Below, in pieces: positions 20,354 to 30,572 of a stretch of 64,000 nucleotides of DNA (positions are counted from its first letter, which is position 1; the number at the start of each line of letters is the position of its first letter). The notes under the pieces are model-generated. The model was not told the DNA's origin, did not search any database, and saw only the letters and a program-made list of their open reading frames with translations. Both the position numbers and the translations under genes were made by a program. Source of the DNA: Candidatus Humimonas hydrogenitrophica (GTDB lineage Bacteria > Gemmatimonadota > Gemmatimonadetes > Palauibacterales > Palauibacteraceae); assembly GCA_947581615.1 (NCBI GenBank), contig CANPVD010000104.1, forward strand, positions 95,959 to 159,958, written 5' to 3'.

Positions 20354-20737
20354 TCAGATGAAGCGTTCTCCTTCCAGGGCTGCCCACGGATAGCCCGTCT
20401 CGAACGCCTCTTCGAAGCTGTACAGACCCTCGAAATCCTCACGCGAATCGGAGTCCTGCTTGATCAGGATCCCCGATTCCACCAGCAGGAAGACGATCTC
20501 CCCCAGATCACGCGTGGCGTGGACGCCCCAGTGTTCGAGCACGGTCCGCGCCATCGGTCCGAAGCGGGACAGGGCCAGGTCCCGCACCGCCGTCGCCAGC
20601 TCGGAACCGGAGACGTGCCGCGGCTCGTCGAGCTCTTCGAGACAGTGGTGCAGCGCCGCGAGCACGAAGAGATAGGCCTCCTCCGTGTAGCGCGGGTCGC
20701 GGCGCCTCAGTTGCGTGAGGATCTGGCTCCCGTCCAT
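20354..20737 (-). CDS. Minf_1886 family protein
   Basis: This 127-residue protein of unknown function belongs to a conserved family known from Planctomycetes, Verrucomicrobia and relatives. The conserved features as I recall them are all present: the opening QILTQLRRRDPRYTEEAYLF, the central HVSGSELATAVRDLAL, the highly conserved FGPMARTVLEHWGV, then TRDLGEIVFLLVESGIL and the acidic tail DSREDFEGLYSFEEAF. The ATG at 20737 follows GAAGGGG. A promoter upstream overlaps the yigZ stop, so it starts a new leftward unit that may include the zinc-ribbon gene and nnrD. Confidence 0.85.
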   Translation of the reverse strand: MDGSQILTQLRRRDPRYTEEAYLFVLAALHHCLEELDEPRHVSGSELATAVRDLALSRFGPMARTVLEHWGVHATRDLGEIVFLLVESGILIKQDSDSREDFEGLYSFEEAFETGYPWAALEGERFI

Positions 20738-20824
20738 CGCCCCTTCATCCACGGCCGTCGGGCCCTTCCCTCGCCGGGTCGGACCGAACCCCGACGGGTC
20801 TCGAGCCCGGAATGCATACGCTGA

Positions 20825-20854
20825 AAAGTAGGAGAACGCGAAATCAAGCGTCAA
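20825..20854 (-). promoter_or_regulatory. Predicted promoter for Minf_1886-family gene
   Basis: The -35 TTGACG (20849-20854), an 18-base spacer and the -10 TACTTT (20825-20830) lie on the minus strand in a locally AT-richer stretch. The -35 overlaps the yigZ stop codon. The start would be near 20818, about 80 bases before the gene. Confidence 0.5.
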
Positions 20855-21480
20855 GTCGCCCCCCCGCCACCCTCCGCCAGGACCAGCAGACCCTCGTCCC
20901 GCACGAGCTCGAGGCGCGCCCGGCCCCCGGTGGCGTCGGCCAGCGCGCGGGCCAGTTCCGGGCGCCGGTCGCGCGCAAGCAGGACCTCGAGGCTGACCCG
21001 GGTCTCGTACTGCGGCTTCCCCCGCCGAGCCCCGGCGGCATCCAGCAGACGCATCACGGCGCCCGTATCGGGATGATCGAAGCGGACGAGGCATCGAGCG
21101 GCGGGCACCGCGGGGCGGCCGGGAAGATCCGAGAGCGCGAGAGCCGCGGCGCCGGCGTACGCACGGGAGAGCCCGCCCGTTCCGAGCCTGGTTCCGCCGA
21201 ACCAGCGCGTGACCACGACGGCCGTCTGTCGGAGCCCGGACCCCTGGATGGCGTCGAGCACGGGCCTGCCTCCGGTCCCCGACGGCTCTCCGTCGTCGTC
21301 CCACCAGGCGGCGCCTTCCAGGGGAAGGAACGCCAGCACGTGGTGGGTGGCGTCGTGGTGGCATCGTCGGGCGCGGGACCGGAAGTCCTCCGCCTCCCGG
21401 CGCGTCGCGGCCCGGCCCGCGCGCGCCAGGAAGCGCGAGCCGCGTGCGCGGAGCTCGGCCTCCGCCTCGCCGACGGGCAC
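20851..21480 (-). CDS. YigZ/IMPACT family protein
   Basis: The 209-residue protein belongs to the YigZ/UPF0029 family, related to eukaryotic IMPACT. Its precise role is not established, though the fold suggests nucleic-acid or ribosome binding. The two signatures are present: DDGEPSGTGGRPVLDAI and VVVTRWFGGTRLGTGGLSRAY. The upstream CHHDATHHVLAF is typical too. A second ferredoxin-like domain occupies the C-terminal 70 residues. The start is uncertain. The GTG at 21480 fits the family N-terminus (ELRARGSRFLA) but lacks a ribosome-binding site, and a CTG overlapping the glyA stop has the better upstream sequence (GGGGAG). It is the last gene of the rex-headed unit. Confidence 0.85.
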   Translation of the reverse strand: MPVGEAEAELRARGSRFLARAGRAATRREAEDFRSRARRCHHDATHHVLAFLPLEGAAWWDDDGEPSGTGGRPVLDAIQGSGLRQTAVVVTRWFGGTRLGTGGLSRAYAGAAALALSDLPGRPAVPAARCLVRFDHPDTGAVMRLLDAAGARRGKPQYETRVSLEVLLARDRRPELARALADATGGRARLELVRDEGLLVLAEGGGGAT

Positions 21481-21494
21481 GAGGACCGCGTCCG

Positions 21495-22832
21495 TCAGGC
21501 TCCCCGGTCGCAGGGCGTCTCGCGGTACAGTGGAAAGGCGGAGGTGAGCTCGTGAACCTCGCCGCGCACCCCATCGATCGTGGCGCCCTCGCCCGCGGAG
21601 CGCAGGACCCGGTCGATCCATCCAGCGATCGTTTCCATCTCCTCGGGGCCCATGCCGCGGGTGGTGACGGCGGGCGTGCCGATCCGGATCCCGGAGGTCA
21701 CGAAGGGAGAGCGAGTCTCTCCGGGGATCGTGTTCTTGTTTACCGTGATCTCGGCGCGGCCCAGGAGCTCCTCGGCGTCCTTCCCGGTCAGCTCGGTGTC
21801 ACGCAGGTCCACCAGGAGGAGGTGGGTGTCCGTCCCACCCGAGACCAGAGTCCAGCCTCGTGCCTCCAGGGCGCGTCCCAGCGCCCGGGCGTTCTCGACC
21901 GTCCGTGCCCCGTAGCGACGGAAGCCCTCGGACTGCGCTTCCTTGAGGCACACGGCCTTGGCCGCGATCACGTGCATGAGCGGACCGCCCTGCGTGCGTG
22001 GGAACACGGCCTTGTCGATGGCCCTGGCGTGCTCCTCCCGGCACAGGATCATCCCGCCACGCGGCCCTCTCAGTGTCTTGTGGGTCGTCGTGGTCACCAC
22101 GTCCGCGTGCGGAACCGGGCTCGGGTGCACTCCCGCCGCCACCAGTCCGGCGAAGTGGGCCATGTCCACGATGAGGCGAGCTCCGACCTCGGCAGCGATC
22201 CCGGCGAACGTGTCGAAGGGCAGGATCCGGGGGTAGGCGCTCCAGCCCGCCATGATGACGCCCGGCCGGTGCTCGCGCGCCGCCGCGACCAGCGCGTCCA
22301 CGTCCAGCCGACCGTCCGCCTCCCGCACTCCGTACTCCGCCACGCGATAGAGCTTGCCGCTGAAGTTGACCGACGAACCGTGGGTGAGGTGCCCCCCGTG
22401 GGTGAGGTTCATCCCGAGGATCGCGTCGCCAGGGGAGAGGAAGGCCGCGTAGGCCGCCATGTTGGCCTGGGCACCGCTGTGGGGCTGGACGTTGGCGTGC
22501 TCGGCCCCGAACAGCTCGCACGCACGCCGGCGGGCCAGGTCCTCGGCCACGTCCACGAACTCGCAGCCGCCGTAGTATCGCTTCCCCGGCAACCCCTCGG
22601 CGTACTTGTTGGTGAGCGGGGATCCCATGGCCTCGAGCACCGCCGAGGAGCAGAAGTTCTCGCTCGCGATGAGTTCGAGGCCCGTGCGCTGGCGCTCGGT
22701 CTCGTCTCGTACGGCCGCGTGGACCTCGGGATCGACATCGCTCAGCCGCCGGTCCTGCCAGGCGGGACCGACCAGCGCGCCATCCACCCCCCGGTTGGCA
22801 TCTCTTCCGCTCCCGGTCCGACCGGCCTCCAT
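21495..22832 (-). CDS. glyA: Serine hydroxymethyltransferase
   Basis: This PLP enzyme interconverts serine and glycine and loads one-carbon units on tetrahydrofolate. The 445 residues include [41 protein letters not shown], the HTGAQ-equivalent [30 protein letters not shown], and the PLP lysine in [17 protein letters not shown]. The ATG start leaves an N-terminal lead of about 30 residues that is longer than in E. coli. It lies 5 bases after the amino-acid dehydrogenase stop, in the middle of an amino-acid and acyl-CoA catabolic unit. Confidence 0.98.
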   Translation of the reverse strand: MEAGRTGSGRDANRGVDGALVGPAWQDRRLSDVDPEVHAAVRDETERQRTGLELIASENFCSSAVLEAMGSPLTNKYAEGLPGKRYYGGCEFVDVAEDLARRRACELFGAEHANVQPHSGAQANMAAYAAFLSPGDAILGMNLTHGGHLTHGSSVNFSGKLYRVAEYGVREADGRLDVDALVAAAREHRPGVIMAGWSAYPRILPFDTFAGIAAEVGARLIVDMAHFAGLVAAGVHPSPVPHADVVTTTTHKTLRGPRGGMILCREEHARAIDKAVFPRTQGGPLMHVIAAKAVCLKEAQSEGFRRYGARTVENARALGRALEARGWTLVSGGTDTHLLLVDLRDTELTGKDAEELLGRAEITVNKNTIPGETRSPFVTSGIRIGTPAVTTRGMGPEEMETIAGWIDRVLRSAGEGATIDGVRGEVHELTSAFPLYRETPCDRGA

Positions 22833-22837
22833 CGGGA

Positions 22838-23953
22838 TCAGACGTGCCGGCGGTGGAGACGCGCTACCCGCTCGACCCGCCGCTGGGCGAGCTCGTCGGC
22901 GGCCACCGCGCTGGTGATGCCGCGCTCCTCGGCCAGCTGGAAGACCTGCAGCAGCGTGCTGTAGATCTCGCCCGCCTTGCGCTTGGAGCGCTCCAGGGAC
23001 CAGCTCACCAGCTCCGAGTACACATTGATGAGGCCCCCGGCGTTGATGACGTAATCCGGAGCGTACAGGATGTCCCGCTCGGCCAGCCGATCGTCGTCAT
23101 CCTCATCAGCGAGCTGGTTGTTGGCCGCCCCGGCCACGATGTCGACCCGCAGGCGCGGGATCGTCTCCTCGTTGAGGATGGCGCCCAGAGCGCACGGCGC
23201 GAAAACGTCCCCGTCGACCTCGTAGATCCCATCGGGCTCGACGCGCTCAGCCCCCAACTCCTCGACCGCCCGGTCGACGCGGTTGGAGTCGATGTCGGTG
23301 ACGACCACGTGGGCGCCGTCCTCGATCAGGTACTCCGCCAGGTGGTAGCCCACGTGCCCGGCCCCCTGGACCGCGACCGTGCGGCCGTCGAGGTCGTCGG
23401 AACCGTAACGACGCTGCGCGCACGCCTTGATCCCCCGGAACACGCCGTACGCCGTCACCGGCGAGGGGTCGCCCGAGCGTCCGGCGATCCCGACCACGTA
23501 GTCGGTCTCCATGTGGACGAAGTCCATGTCTTCAACGGACGTTCCCACGTCCTCCGCGGTGATGTAGCGTCCCCCCATGCTCTCCACGGCCTGGCCGTGC
23601 GCCCGCATGGTCATCTCACGGTCCTGACGGCGGTTGTCCCCGATGATGACGGACTTTCCGCCACCCAGGTTCAGCCCGGCCACGGCGGCCTTGTAGGTCA
23701 TGCCGCGGGAGAGGCGCAGCACGTCTACGACCGCGTCCCAATTGCTCTCGTAGTTCCAGTATCTCGTGCCACCCAGCGACGGGCCCAGCGTCGTGTCGTG
23801 GATGGCGATGATGCCGCGGTAGCCGCACGACGGCTCGTGGGTGAACAGGACCTGCTCGTGCCCATGCTCGGCCAGCAGTTCGAAGATCTCGCTCGAGGCG
23901 AGCTCACCCTCGCGGGCCACCTGCTCGGGTACCTCTATGCCGGGATGCGTCAC
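22838..23953 (-). CDS. Leu/Glu/Phe/Val-type amino acid dehydrogenase, probably leucine dehydrogenase
   Basis: This NAD-dependent enzyme oxidatively deaminates an amino acid to a keto acid. Its 371 residues match leucine dehydrogenase (about 365) rather than glutamate dehydrogenase (about 420-450). The conserved glycine-rich loop with two lysines is [19 protein letters not shown]. The coenzyme domain has [17 protein letters not shown] and a following acidic residue (VVVTDIDSN) that prefers [19 protein letters not shown] is a family signature. The GTG overlaps the acyl-CoA dehydrogenase stop as GTGA. Pairing with acyl-CoA dehydrogenase and thiolase suggests branched-chain amino acid breakdown; the exact substrate is inferred. 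Confidence 0.9.
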   Translation of the reverse strand: MTHPGIEVPEQVAREGELASSEIFELLAEHGHEQVLFTHEPSCGYRGIIAIHDTTLGPSLGGTRYWNYESNWDAVVDVLRLSRGMTYKAAVAGLNLGGGKSVIIGDNRRQDREMTMRAHGQAVESMGGRYITAEDVGTSVEDMDFVHMETDYVVGIAGRSGDPSPVTAYGVFRGIKACAQRRYGSDDLDGRTVAVQGAGHVGYHLAEYLIEDGAHVVVTDIDSNRVDRAVEELGAERVEPDGIYEVDGDVFAPCALGAILNEETIPRLRVDIVAGAANNQLADEDDDDRLAERDILYAPDYVINAGGLINVYSELVSWSLERSKRKAGEIYSTLLQVFQLAEERGITSAVAADELAQRRVERVARLHRRHV

Positions 23954-25129
23954 TGGTCCGTACCTCGCTGTGAGTAGAGTTCCTTGGCGATGATGATCTG
24001 GTGTACTTCGCTGGTGCCCTCGTAGATCTCCGTGACCTTGGCGTCCCGGAAGAGCCGCTCCACGGGGTATTCTCTCGTGTAGCCGTAGCCTCCCAGCACC
24101 TGGACCGCCTCCCTGGTCACCTCCATGGCCGCCTCGCTCGCCTCCAGCTTGGCCATGCTCGAGAGCATCCGCTGCCGAGTCTCTCCCTTCATGTAGACCC
24201 GCGCGGCGCGATGGAGCAAGGCGCGCGAGGCCTCCACCCGGAGACCCATGCGGGCGAGTTTGAACCGGAGGCCCTGGAAGTCCTTGATCGGACGCCCGAA
24301 CTGCTCGCGCTCGGCGGCGTAAGCGACCGCATGCTCGAGCGCGGCCCCCGCGATTCCCACCGCCTGGGCGGCGATGCCCAGGCGCCCTCCCTCGAGGGCG
24401 CCCAGGGCGTATCGGTACCCCTCTCCCGGCTCGCCGAGGAGGTGCTCGGGCCCCAGGCGGACGTCCTCCAGGTGCACGGCCACGGTCTCGGAGCCGCGCA
24501 GGCCCAGCTTGCGCTCCTTCTTGCCCGCGCGATAGCCGGGCGCATCCGTGGGGACGATGAAGGCGCCGATCCCGTGAGTCCCCCGGCGGTCCTCGGGGGT
24601 GTCCGTGCGGGCGAACAGGAGGATGAGGTCGGCCGAGGCGCCGTTCGTGGCCCACATCTTCTCGCCGCTGAGCACCCAGTCGTCCCCGTCACGCCGCGCC
24701 TGGGCCGACAGGCTGGCTGCATCGCTCCCCGAGCCCGCCTCCGACAGCGAGAACGCCCCCAGGAGCTCGCCGCGTGCCATGGGCCGCAGCCAGCGGTCTC
24801 TCTGCTCCTCGGTCCCGTGGCGGAGCAGCAGTTGCGTGGGCAGCGAGTTGTGGACGCTCATGGACACGGCCACCGACGCATCCGCACGGGCGATCTCCTC
24901 GAGCGCCATCAGGTAGGTGTCCAGCCCGAGCCCGAGGCCGTCCCAGGCTTCGGGGATCATCATGCCCAGGAAGCCGAGCTCCCCGAGGCGGTCCACGATG
25001 GCCCGATCGAAGTGGTCTTCGTCCCGGTCGCGCCGGACCGCCCCTGGAAGGACCTCCTCCTCCGCGAAGCGCCGCGCCAGACGGCAAATCTGGAGCTGCT
25101 CCTCGGTCAGATCGATGTCACCATACGTG

Positions 25130-25137
<8 letters not shown>
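23950..25137 (-). CDS. Acyl-CoA dehydrogenase
   Basis: This FAD enzyme of 395 residues introduces the 2,3-double bond in acyl-CoA and passes electrons to electron-transfer flavoprotein. It shows the three-domain fold: a helical N-domain, a beta-domain with [15 protein letters not shown] and [10 protein letters not shown], and a C-terminal helical domain. The catalytic Glu373 in [19 protein letters not shown] is at the position used by short-chain and branched-chain enzymes. [21 protein letters not shown] is also conserved. The ATG lies within the end of the 3-hydroxyacyl-CoA dehydrogenase gene; a second ATG two codons upstream is possible. Chain-length preference cannot be read from the sequence. 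Confidence 0.95.
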
Positions 25138-25996
<859 letters not shown>

Positions 25997-26012
25997 CCTC
26001 ATCTCCTCCCGG

Positions 26013-26975
26013 TCAGGATCCCCCGCGTGCAGCCTCGTCCCCGCGCCCTTCCCTGCCGGCCCGCCGCTCGGGCAGCGCCCCCGCCGAGCGGATCCGCTCG
26101 GCGCGGCGCAGGCGCCCCGTGCGCGCGAGCCAGGCGATGCCGACCAGCGCCACGGCCGTGACCGCCACTCCCGCTTCCGGTCCGAATCGGCCGCCGGACC
26201 ACCAGGCCGGACCGTGGACTGTAGCGTCGAAGCCCGGCGTGTCCAGAAAGGGGAACCCGGGCGTGCCCGCGCCGATGCCGCTCACGGGCAGGCCGGCCGC
26301 CACGCCCATGGTCCAATTCCAGCCCAGGTGGATCCCGACCGGAAACCACAGGCTGTACGTGCGCCAGTACGCGGCGCCCAGCAGGATCCCGGCCACCACG
26401 ATGTTCAGCAGGGCGAGACGGTCCAGCCCCGGATTGAACAGGTGGAGGAGCCCGAAGCCCACCGCCGTGAGCACGACCGCCACGGGGCCGCCGAGCGCCT
26501 CGGCCAGCACCTGGAGCGGATACCCCCGGAACAGGAGCTCCTCCTCGATGGCGCCGACGGCCAGGAACAGCGTCGCCAGTCCCACGGTCCCGGTCCAGCT
26601 CCCGGTTCCCCGGTCCGGGCGCCAACTCACCGCGCCCGTGATGGCCAGGACGCCCACCACCAGCGCCATGAGCGTCAATCCCACCAGGAACCCGCGGGCC
26701 GCCTCGGCGACCGCGGCGCGGTCGCGCGGCAAGCCGAGCGCCGTGAGCGAAACCCGCTCCACCGCCCGGGCCATCGCCCACGTCGCTCCGAGGACCGCGA
26801 GGAGCGCCACGCCGACGCCGGCGGCCGGCACCAGACCACGACCGCTCCTGAGCCCCGGGAAGATCGCCCACGTGACGCCGCCCAGGAACAGGTAGGCTCC
26901 GGCGACCAGCAACCCGAAGACCACCAGGCGCCATCCCGCGCGGAGACGTCCCTCGGACCCGACGAGCAGCTTCAT
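26013..26975 (-). CDS. CPBP family intramembrane metalloprotease
   Basis: This 320-residue polytopic membrane protein of the CPBP (Abi) family has about eight hydrophobic segments. The catalytic EEELLFRGY (an EExxxR motif) is near residue 163. FGLLHLFNP supplies the FxxxH motif, and [11 protein letters not shown] supplies the HxxxN-type third motif. Bacterial members cleave membrane substrates or modify prenylated or bacteriocin-related peptides. The substrate here is unknown. It is placed between bioY and hbd in the rex-headed unit, where its role is not obvious. Confidence 0.9.
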   Translation of the reverse strand: MKLLVGSEGRLRAGWRLVVFGLLVAGAYLFLGGVTWAIFPGLRSGRGLVPAAGVGVALLAVLGATWAMARAVERVSLTALGLPRDRAAVAEAARGFLVGLTLMALVVGVLAITGAVSWRPDRGTGSWTGTVGLATLFLAVGAIEEELLFRGYPLQVLAEALGGPVAVVLTAVGFGLLHLFNPGLDRLALLNIVVAGILLGAAYWRTYSLWFPVGIHLGWNWTMGVAAGLPVSGIGAGTPGFPFLDTPGFDATVHGPAWWSGGRFGPEAGVAVTAVALVGIAWLARTGRLRRAERIRSAGALPERRAGREGRGDEAARGGS

Positions 26976-27038
26976 CGCGACCGCGGGGCGCCGGGTCGCT
27001 TCACCGGGGGCGGAGCTCGCGGCCGCCGCAGCCCCGGT

Positions 27039-27617
27039 TCAGGCCCGGAGCCGGCTCAGCCCGAACCTCGCCCGTCGTCCCGAGAGCAGGACGAACATCA
27101 CTTTCAGGAGATCCACGACCACGAAGGGAGCGGCGCCGACCGCGACCGCGCGTCCGACGCCCAGAGAGGGCGCGAGCCACGCCACCCCACCCAGGTAGAT
27201 GACGGCGACGCCGAGCAGGAGACCGGCCGTCTGCCCCCCGAGTCCCCGGCCCTTCGCCACCATTCCCACGACGAGGGCCGCGACCGGGTAGGCCAGCAGG
27301 TAGCCGCCCGTCGGGCCGAGTAGATAGGCCAGCCCTCCGCCCGCCGCGAACACCGGCAGGCCGGCAGCCCCGGCCGCCAGGTACGTCACCTGGCTGGCCG
27401 CGCCCAGTCTCGGACCGAGCAGGAACCCCGCGGCCAGGACGGCCACCACCTCGAAGGTGAACGGGACCGGACTGCCGGGGAGCGGCACGGCGATCCGTGC
27501 GCCGATCGCCGTGAGCACGGCGAAGCCCAGCACGACGGCGGCTCGACGCAGCGACCGGGGCACCCCGGACACCCGGGTCCCCCACGAACCGGTCGCGGTG
27601 GCGATGTCTCGACTCAT
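27039..27617 (-). CDS. bioY: BioY biotin transporter (ECF S-component)
   Basis: The 192-residue membrane protein is the substrate-binding component of a biotin energy-coupling-factor transporter. The family signature PLPGSPVPFTFEVVAVLAAGFLLGPRLGA is close to residues 45-73, followed by YLAAGAAGLPVF and GPTGGYLLAYPVAALVVG. About six hydrophobic helices are seen. The ATG overlaps the thiolase stop as ATGA. The ATPase and T-component genes are not nearby, so it must share them or work alone, as some BioY proteins do. Biotin is the cofactor of acyl-CoA carboxylases, which fits the acyl-CoA genes around it. Confidence 0.94.
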   Translation of the reverse strand: MSRDIATATGSWGTRVSGVPRSLRRAAVVLGFAVLTAIGARIAVPLPGSPVPFTFEVVAVLAAGFLLGPRLGAASQVTYLAAGAAGLPVFAAGGGLAYLLGPTGGYLLAYPVAALVVGMVAKGRGLGGQTAGLLLGVAVIYLGGVAWLAPSLGVGRAVAVGAAPFVVVDLLKVMFVLLSGRRARFGLSRLRA

Positions 27618-28825
27618 GATCTCTCCACGCTCATGGCTACGGCGTTGCCGCCACCCAGACACAGGGTGGCCATGCCCCTGTGCACGCCACGATCCCGCAT
27701 CGCGTACACAAGGGTCGTGAGGATGCGCGCGCCCGAGGCTCCGATCGGGTGGCCCAGCGCCACGGCGCCGCCCCGTACGTTGAGGCGCTCCGCGTCGATG
27801 CCGAGCTCCCGAGCGTCCGCCAGGGCCTGCACGGCGAAGGCCTCGTTCATCTCCACCAGCCCGTAATCATCGATCGAGGTCCCTTCCTTCTCCATCAGGC
27901 GGCGCACCGCATCCACCGGGGCGAAGAACAGGTCCCGCGGGGCCGTGGCGCCGACCGAATATGCCGAGATCGTCGCGAGCGTGTCCAGGCCGTTGGCTTC
28001 GGCGTACGCCCGGGACGTGACGAGGGTCGCCGCCGCGCCATCGTTGAGCCCCGGAGCGTTACCCGCCGTGACCGTGAGCTCCTCGATGTCGTCGGGGGCG
28101 TCGTCGGGAAACGCCGGACGCAGCGACGAGAGCTTCTCGTAGCTCGTGTCACGCCGGGGCGTCTCGTCGACCTCGAGCACGGTGGAGCCCTTCCGGCCCG
28201 GGATCTCGACGGGCACCAGCTCGGCCTCGAACTCGCCCGCATCGATGGCCCGGATCGCCTTCTGATGACTCGCCAGGGCGAAGCGGTCCTGCTCCTCCCG
28301 CCCGATCCCGGCCTTCGCGGCCGTGTACTCGGCGTGCCCTCCCATGTGGCAGCCGCCGAACGAGCACCACAGACCGTCGTGAACGAGGCCATCCACCAGG
28401 GTCCGGTCCCCGAACTTGACTCCCTCGCGGTAACCCCGCACGAAATAGGGAGCATTGGACATCGACTCCATGCCGCCCGCCACGTACGCCCGGCCGTCGC
28501 CGGCCCGGATCGCCTGCGCGGCCAGCATGACGGACTTGAGCCCCGACCCGCACACCTTGTTGATCGTCACGGCGGGCACCGAGTCCGGAACGCCGCCGTG
28601 GATGGCCGCCTGGCGCGCCGGCGCCTGCCCGACCCCCGCCTGGATGACATTGCCCATGATGACCTCGTCCAGCTCGTGCGGGTCGACTCCGGAGCGCTCC
28701 ACCGCCGCCCGGATGGCCCGGGCGCCGAGCTGCGGCGCCGTCAGCGACGAGAGCGTGCCGAGAAACCGACCCGTGGGCAACCGTGCGGCCGCCACGATAA
28801 CTGGAGTCATATCCTTATTTGACAT
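27614..28825 (-). CDS. Acetyl-CoA C-acetyltransferase (thiolase)
   Basis: This thiolase condenses or cleaves acetoacetyl-CoA or 3-ketoacyl-CoA. All catalytic residues are present: the nucleophilic Cys in TINKVCGSGLKSVMLA, the NEAFA asparagine loop, the His in GGAVALGHPIGASGARI and the second Cys in CLGGGNAVAMSVE. The start is ambiguous. ATGs at 28843, 28825 and 28810 are in frame; 28825 has GGAAGG ten bases upstream, and 28810 begins exactly at the usual family start (MTPVIVAAA). Of these, 28825 is given (403 residues). The coding start sits in a markedly AT-rich patch unlike the rest of the window. It lies between an MBL hydrolase and bioY. Confidence 0.94.
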   Translation of the reverse strand: MSNKDMTPVIVAAARLPTGRFLGTLSSLTAPQLGARAIRAAVERSGVDPHELDEVIMGNVIQAGVGQAPARQAAIHGGVPDSVPAVTINKVCGSGLKSVMLAAQAIRAGDGRAYVAGGMESMSNAPYFVRGYREGVKFGDRTLVDGLVHDGLWCSFGGCHMGGHAEYTAAKAGIGREEQDRFALASHQKAIRAIDAGEFEAELVPVEIPGRKGSTVLEVDETPRRDTSYEKLSSLRPAFPDDAPDDIEELTVTAGNAPGLNDGAAATLVTSRAYAEANGLDTLATISAYSVGATAPRDLFFAPVDAVRRLMEKEGTSIDDYGLVEMNEAFAVQALADARELGIDAERLNVRGGAVALGHPIGASGARILTTLVYAMRDRGVHRGMATLCLGGGNAVAMSVERS

Positions 28826-28844
28826 ATTATTGATGCCTTCCATA

Positions 28845-29738
28845 TCAGGTTATGCGTGATGAGTCCCGCACCGGATCCTGCGCCGGGCTGACCAGCTCAC
28901 AACCTCCACGCTCACCGCCGGGTCCGGCCCAGCCGTAAGCCACCTCCGGATCGTGTTCGAACACCAGGACCCAGCCCTCCCGCGCCGCGCGCGTGAGCCA
29001 CTCTCGCTTGGCCTCCAGCGTCACCAGGGGCTCGACGTCGTAGCCCATGATCCAGGGCAACGGTACGTGCGCTCGGGTGGGCACCAGGTCGGCCAGGTAG
29101 AACAGGGTCGTGTCGCCGTGCTCGATGAGAACGGACTGGTGATGGGGGGTGTGGCCCGGCGTCCGGACCATCCGTACACCGGGCACGACCTCGGTGTCCT
29201 CCTCGAGGAACTCCACCACGCCCGCCTCGAGGAGCGGATCCATGTTGTGGCGCAGGTAGCTGGCCTGGATGCGCTCGTTGTCCCGGTGAGCGAAGTCCCA
29301 CTCGCCGCGCCGGATCAGGTAGGTGGCGTTGGGGAAGGACGGCCGGATCGTCCCGTCGGCCTCACGCAGCGTGGCGCCCCCGGCGTGGTCGAAGTGCAGG
29401 TGGGTGCACAGCACCATGTCCACGTCTTCGGGCTCCACCTCCAGGGTCCGTAGCTCGTCCTCGAGGCGCGTGGGCGAGCCCTCGTTGTCGACGCCGTAGA
29501 TGCTCCGGAACTTCTCCTCCTCCTTGTTGCCGAGGCCGGAATCGACCAGCAGGGTTTGGTCGCCGGTCTCGATGAGGAGACACCGCATGGCGAGTGGGAT
29601 CCGGTTGCGATCGTCAGCCGGGATTCGCCGCTCCCACAGGGGCTTGGGGACAACGCCGAACATCGCCCCTCCATCCAGCCGCAGCCCCCCGGCCATCACG
29701 GTGCTCACCGAGAACCCGTCCCGCTCGTACACCAGCAT
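28845..29738 (-). CDS. Metallo-beta-lactamase fold hydrolase
   Basis: The 297-residue protein belongs to the metallo-beta-lactamase superfamily, in the group that includes quorum-quenching lactonases and many uncharacterised hydrolases. The metal motif THLHFDHAGG is near residues 112-121. Later ligands are in TPGHTPHHQSVLIEH and FYLADLVPTRAHV, with a final FEHDPEVA. The N-terminal GGLRLDGGAMFGVVPKPLW is recurrent in this group. The substrate is unknown; a lactone, thioester or sulfur compound is possible. It lies 15 bases after the exonuclease gene, and its stop is one base from the earliest candidate thiolase start. Confidence 0.88.
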   Translation of the reverse strand: MLVYERDGFSVSTVMAGGLRLDGGAMFGVVPKPLWERRIPADDRNRIPLAMRCLLIETGDQTLLVDSGLGNKEEEKFRSIYGVDNEGSPTRLEDELRTLEVEPEDVDMVLCTHLHFDHAGGATLREADGTIRPSFPNATYLIRRGEWDFAHRDNERIQASYLRHNMDPLLEAGVVEFLEEDTEVVPGVRMVRTPGHTPHHQSVLIEHGDTTLFYLADLVPTRAHVPLPWIMGYDVEPLVTLEAKREWLTRAAREGWVLVFEHDPEVAYGWAGPGGERGGCELVSPAQDPVRDSSRIT

Positions 29739-29753
29739 CGCCTCTTCCTCCTC

Positions 29754-30572
29754 CTACCGAGGGGCGCCCCGAGGGCCGGACAGCCAGCCCTGCAGGTCAC
29801 CCCATTCCGTGAAACCGCGGCGCTCGACCTCCTCGAGCAGACGCAGGAGAACCCCCGCCGTGGCCACGGCGTCCCCTCCCGCCCGGTGGCGTCCCTCGAT
29901 CTCGATCCCGTAGTACTCGGTGACCGAGTCGAGGCCCTTGCGGGCCAGGCCGGGCAGCGCCCGGCGCGCCAGGCGGAGCGTGCACAGGCGGGGCCCCGAC
30001 GGAAGCACGGACGCCGCCCGTCGCATCTCGGCTGAGACGAACCGCCAGTCGAACGGGGCGTTGTGGGCCACGAACACGCGGCCCTCCAGCCGCTCACGCA
30101 CGAGCCCGGCGATCTCCTCGAAGCGCGGCGCGTCGCACACCATGTCGTCCGAGATGCCGGTCAGGCGCGAGATCCACGCCGGGATCGGCATCCCCGGGTT
30201 GACCAGCGACGAGAACTCGTCCGTGATCGCCCCATGTCGGACCTCGACGGCGGCGATCTCGGTGATACGGTCGCCGCGGCCCGGCGAGGCGCCCGTAGTC
30301 TCGACATCCACGACCACGTAGCTCAGCGCCGCCAGGGGCCCGGACGGGGATCGCTCGCGCGTCAGCCGCCAGCGATCCTCGCCGGCCCGCTCCACGCGCC
30401 GCTCTCCGGCCAACAACTCCTGCACGATGCGCTCCGCCACGCCCGGCGGGGCGGCACGCACGCCGAGCACCGCGCGCGCCAGGTCGGAGGCCGAGCGGGG
30501 TCCCCGCTCCAGCTCCTCCAGGGCGCGCGCCACCAGCGTGGACGACGGGGAGAAGCGGACGCCCGGATTCAC
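29754..30572 (-). CDS. DnaQ-family 3'-5' exonuclease
   Basis: This 272-residue protein has an N-terminal helical lead of about 80 residues followed by a DEDDh exonuclease domain. The Exo I motif is VVVDVETTGASPGRGDRITEIAAV, Exo II is VAHNAPFDWRFV, and Exo III is HRAGGDAVAT, with the His and Asp of the DEDDh type. It could proofread for a polymerase or act in repair. The N-terminal part resembles a small winged-helix (VLGVRAAPPGVAERIVQELLAG), but I cannot name it. The GTG overlaps the arginine deiminase stop as GTGA, so it is translated with a metabolic enzyme, an unusual pairing. Confidence 0.9.
   Translation of the reverse strand: MNPGVRFSPSSTLVARALEELERGPRSASDLARAVLGVRAAPPGVAERIVQELLAGERRVERAGEDRWRLTRERSPSGPLAALSYVVVDVETTGASPGRGDRITEIAAVEVRHGAITDEFSSLVNPGMPIPAWISRLTGISDDMVCDAPRFEEIAGLVRERLEGRVFVAHNAPFDWRFVSAEMRRAASVLPSGPRLCTLRLARRALPGLARKGLDSVTEYYGIEIEGRHRAGGDAVATAGVLLRLLEEVERRGFTEWGDLQGWLSGPRGAPR

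Noticed and set aside
28885..28900. A second Rex operator near the thiolase or MBL genes
   Set aside because: Only a CTCACAA half-site occurs; the other arm is absent.
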